A DNA stretch of 64,000 bases, taken from Prostheceraeus crozeri (Eukaryota; Platyhelminthes; Polycladida; Euryleptidae). The notes under the pieces are model-generated. The model searched no databases. It was given only the letters and a program-made list of their open reading frames with translations, and was not told where the DNA came from. The translations under genes and the position numbers were made by a program. Below are positions 62,478 to 64,000 of the stretch, one piece after another. The stretch covers positions 124,001 through 188,000 of the forward strand of contig CAJQUW010007109.1 of NCBI GenBank assembly GCA_907163375.1, written 5' to 3'. Positions within the stretch are counted from its first letter, which is position 1. Every line of letters begins with the position of its first letter.

Positions 62478-64000
62478 TTAAAAAGGTGAAGTAGTTATTC
62501 CATCAGGTAAAATTTTTCTTTTATCATCAAATGGATCTAATGCTAATTTATGTTCTTCTTTTAAATACATTTTATGTTTTTTTGAATTAAGTCTATAATT
62601 ACATGCTGTTTTTATTTCATTATTAAATAATACATTTTTATAATCTTGAAATGTTATTTGATTAGCCACTGATGCCTTTGAAATTCCTTTTAATGTTTTA
62701 TGTGTTTTAATATTATTAGTTGTGTTATAACAATAACATTTAGATTTTAAAAATATAGCTTCTGTTATGAAATCTTCATTTCCTTCTAATTCATCTTTTA
62801 CTTTACATAAATCAGAAGGATGAATGATATCTTTTATTTTATCTATTTCTTTAACAAGTGTAGAATTATACGGTATTGTTAATTCTAAGAAAACAGAATC
62901 GGTATCTGTAAAGTGTAATTTATAGTTTTTGCCATAAGCAGGTGCTAAATAATCATATATAAATCTATACATAAATAGTTTAGCTAATTCTAATATAGTG
63001 AATCCTATAAAATTAAACTTATCATGTTTTACGCTGATTCGACGTAAATGTACAGCACATAGTTCATCACTAAATCTAGTAGTTCTTTTATATGTAGGTT
63101 TCCTTGTTAAATTTTGAAACCTTTCTTTATCATAAACTATTTCAATATTTTGTCTATTACGCACATTTTCTAAAGTCTTACCATAAAATGCATTATTCAT
63201 TAATTTGAAGAACACGTTTCCAAAATCATCTTTATTTCTTTTAGCTATTTTACGTTTTTCAATATTGAACTCTATATAATCTTTTAACCACCTAGATTTT
63301 CTATACACTAGTTTCCGGTGAATTTTTGTGAGAATCATTCCATGATCTAAATACCAATCTAGCATTCTTCCTTCAACAACATACTTTCCTTTTTTACTTT
63401 GTGTTAACATAAGTTTTTTTGTTGGTCTGTATTTCTTAGGAATTATAGATTTTTGATAATCTAAAAAATCTTCTATATTGGGAATTTTGTTTTCGGGACA
63501 GAAAGGAAAATATTTTGTTTTATCTTTTATTTCATCAGGATATACTAAATCAACTTCATATATATAACCATGATTATAATTTCCATCATATGTTTTTTGA
63601 TGATCTAGAATATTACACCATGACATTTCACCTGTTGGTAATTCTTGTATCATACAAGAAGAATATAAGCTATTAAAATCATAATATAACAAATAGTTTT
63701 CTCTCATGAATTCATCAATTGCATTTTCACGTTCTACTCCTTCTCGTTTCGTTCGAAAAATTTCTAATATTTTTTCTTTTTCTTCTGGAGATAAAGGTTT
63801 CATTATTCCATATTCTTGTGGATTTACTTTCTTATTATAACATTTAACATATCTATTACCTAAAACTGATGAAACACCACCTTTAATCCCAGATTCAAAA
63901 AATAATAATTTATCATATGTATTTTCTTTATAATGTTTAAGTTTAACGGACTTTGTCCTAGAGCCATCGGCTTGAACACCAGTATGTTTTAATCCTGCTA
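62478..64000 (-). CDS. Family B DNA polymerase of C, 3' part (5' part beyond window)
   Basis: The frame is open from the window edge to the stop at 62478. Motif A YYDFNSLYSS, motif B KLMNNAFYGKT and motif C HFTDTDSVFLEL are all present in one frame. The BEL target (AGAACTACTAG on the minus strand) is uninterrupted near 63083. Relative to B a 30-nt in-frame insertion carries double hairpin 8, and a segment after PLSPEE is divergent. Confidence 0.88.
   Translation of the reverse strand, partial: AGLKHTGVQADGSRTKSVKLKHYKENTYDKLLFFESGIKGGVSSVLGNRYVKCYNKKVNPQEYGIMKPLSPEEKEKILEIFRTKREGVERENAIDEFMRENYLLYYDFNSLYSSCMIQELPTGEMSWCNILDHQKTYDGNYNHGYIYEVDLVYPDEIKDKTKYFPFCPENKIPNIEDFLDYQKSIIPKKYRPTKKLMLTQSKKGKYVVEGRMLDWYLDHGMILTKIHRKLVYRKSRWLKDYIEFNIEKRKIAKRNKDDFGNVFFKLMNNAFYGKTLENVRNRQNIEIVYDKERFQNLTRKPTYKRTTRFSDELCAVHLRRISVKHDKFNFIGFTILELAKLFMYRFIYDYLAPAYGKNYKLHFTDTDSVFLELTIPYNSTLVKEIDKIKDIIHPSDLCKVKDELEGNEDFITEAIFLKSKCYCYNTTNNIKTHKTLKGISKASVANQITFQDYKNVLFNNEIKTACNYRLNSKKHKMYLKEEHKLALDPFDDKRKILPDGITTSPF
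63948..63972. repeat. Double hairpin 8 (in polymerase of C, absent in B)
   Basis: GGAC-TTT-GTCC, spacer TA(G), AGCC-ATC-GGCT. B has no such sequence at the matching codon (near 30441). Confidence 0.8.

Larger units (their letters stand above)
58481..64000. mobile_element. Polinton C, partial (continues past window)
   Basis: Begins AGTAATGGGCAAAAGACC, the same terminus as B. The gene order equals the right part of B read backwards: terminal repeat, membrane protein, conserved hypothetical, penton-like, ATPase, then polymerase on the opposite strand. Nucleotide similarity to B is very high. Confidence 0.9.

Noticed and set aside
1-64000. CRISPR arrays, bacterial operons, tRNA or rRNA genes
   Set aside because: No regularly spaced repeats with unique spacers, no cloverleaf or rRNA segments seen, and the gene structure is eukaryotic.

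Overview
The window is nuclear DNA of an animal, probably a marine invertebrate; the species cannot be told from the sequence. Evidence: a spliced gene ending in a DUF4806-like domain, a hAT-type element with an 8-bp target duplication, a BEL/Pao LTR retrotransposon, and several large Polinton/Maverick (adintovirus-like) elements. Almost everything after position 9,807 is mobile DNA.

Layout. 1-3,142: 3' exons of a host DUF4806-like gene, then AT-rich DNA. 3,143-5,506: a terminal fragment (A') of an A-family Polinton in reverse orientation. 5,507-9,806: host DNA holding a 2.27-kb non-autonomous hAT element and a 468-bp MITE. 9,813-57,836: Polinton A, with 5'-AG...CT-3' termini and target duplication AAGTAG. 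18,892-43,345: Polinton B, inserted in the protease gene of A, with AG...CT termini and target duplication TGTATC. 31,322-38,716: a BEL/Pao retrotransposon inserted in the DNA polymerase gene of B, with LTRs that differ at one position in 407 bp. 58,481 to the window end: Polinton C, a sister copy of B in the opposite orientation. The order of events is therefore A, then B, then BEL. Point lesions agree: A carries about a dozen stops and frameshifts, B somewhat fewer.

A and B/C are different lineages with the same core: protein-primed family B polymerase, retroviral-type integrase, A32/FtsK-like packaging ATPase, adenain-like cysteine protease, double-jelly-roll major capsid protein, penton-like proteins and small GG-site minor capsid proteins. 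A adds a putative transcription set (a TATA-binding-protein homologue and two PC4-like proteins), two RING-type proteins, a DEDDh exonuclease-like protein, a chromodomain on its integrase, and spliced early genes with a leader exon ending at the ATG. B adds a phospholipase A2-like domain joined to the integrase, a phage-like fibre with coiled coils, and a possible sliding-clamp-like gene beside the polymerase.

The most unusual signal is a family of short GC-rich double hairpins (two 3-5-nt-loop stem-loops separated by about 3-5 nt) scattered through AT-rich B and C. They lie in coding sequence and at stop codons. One is present in the polymerase of C and absent at the same codon in B, so these look like small mobile or exchangeable elements.
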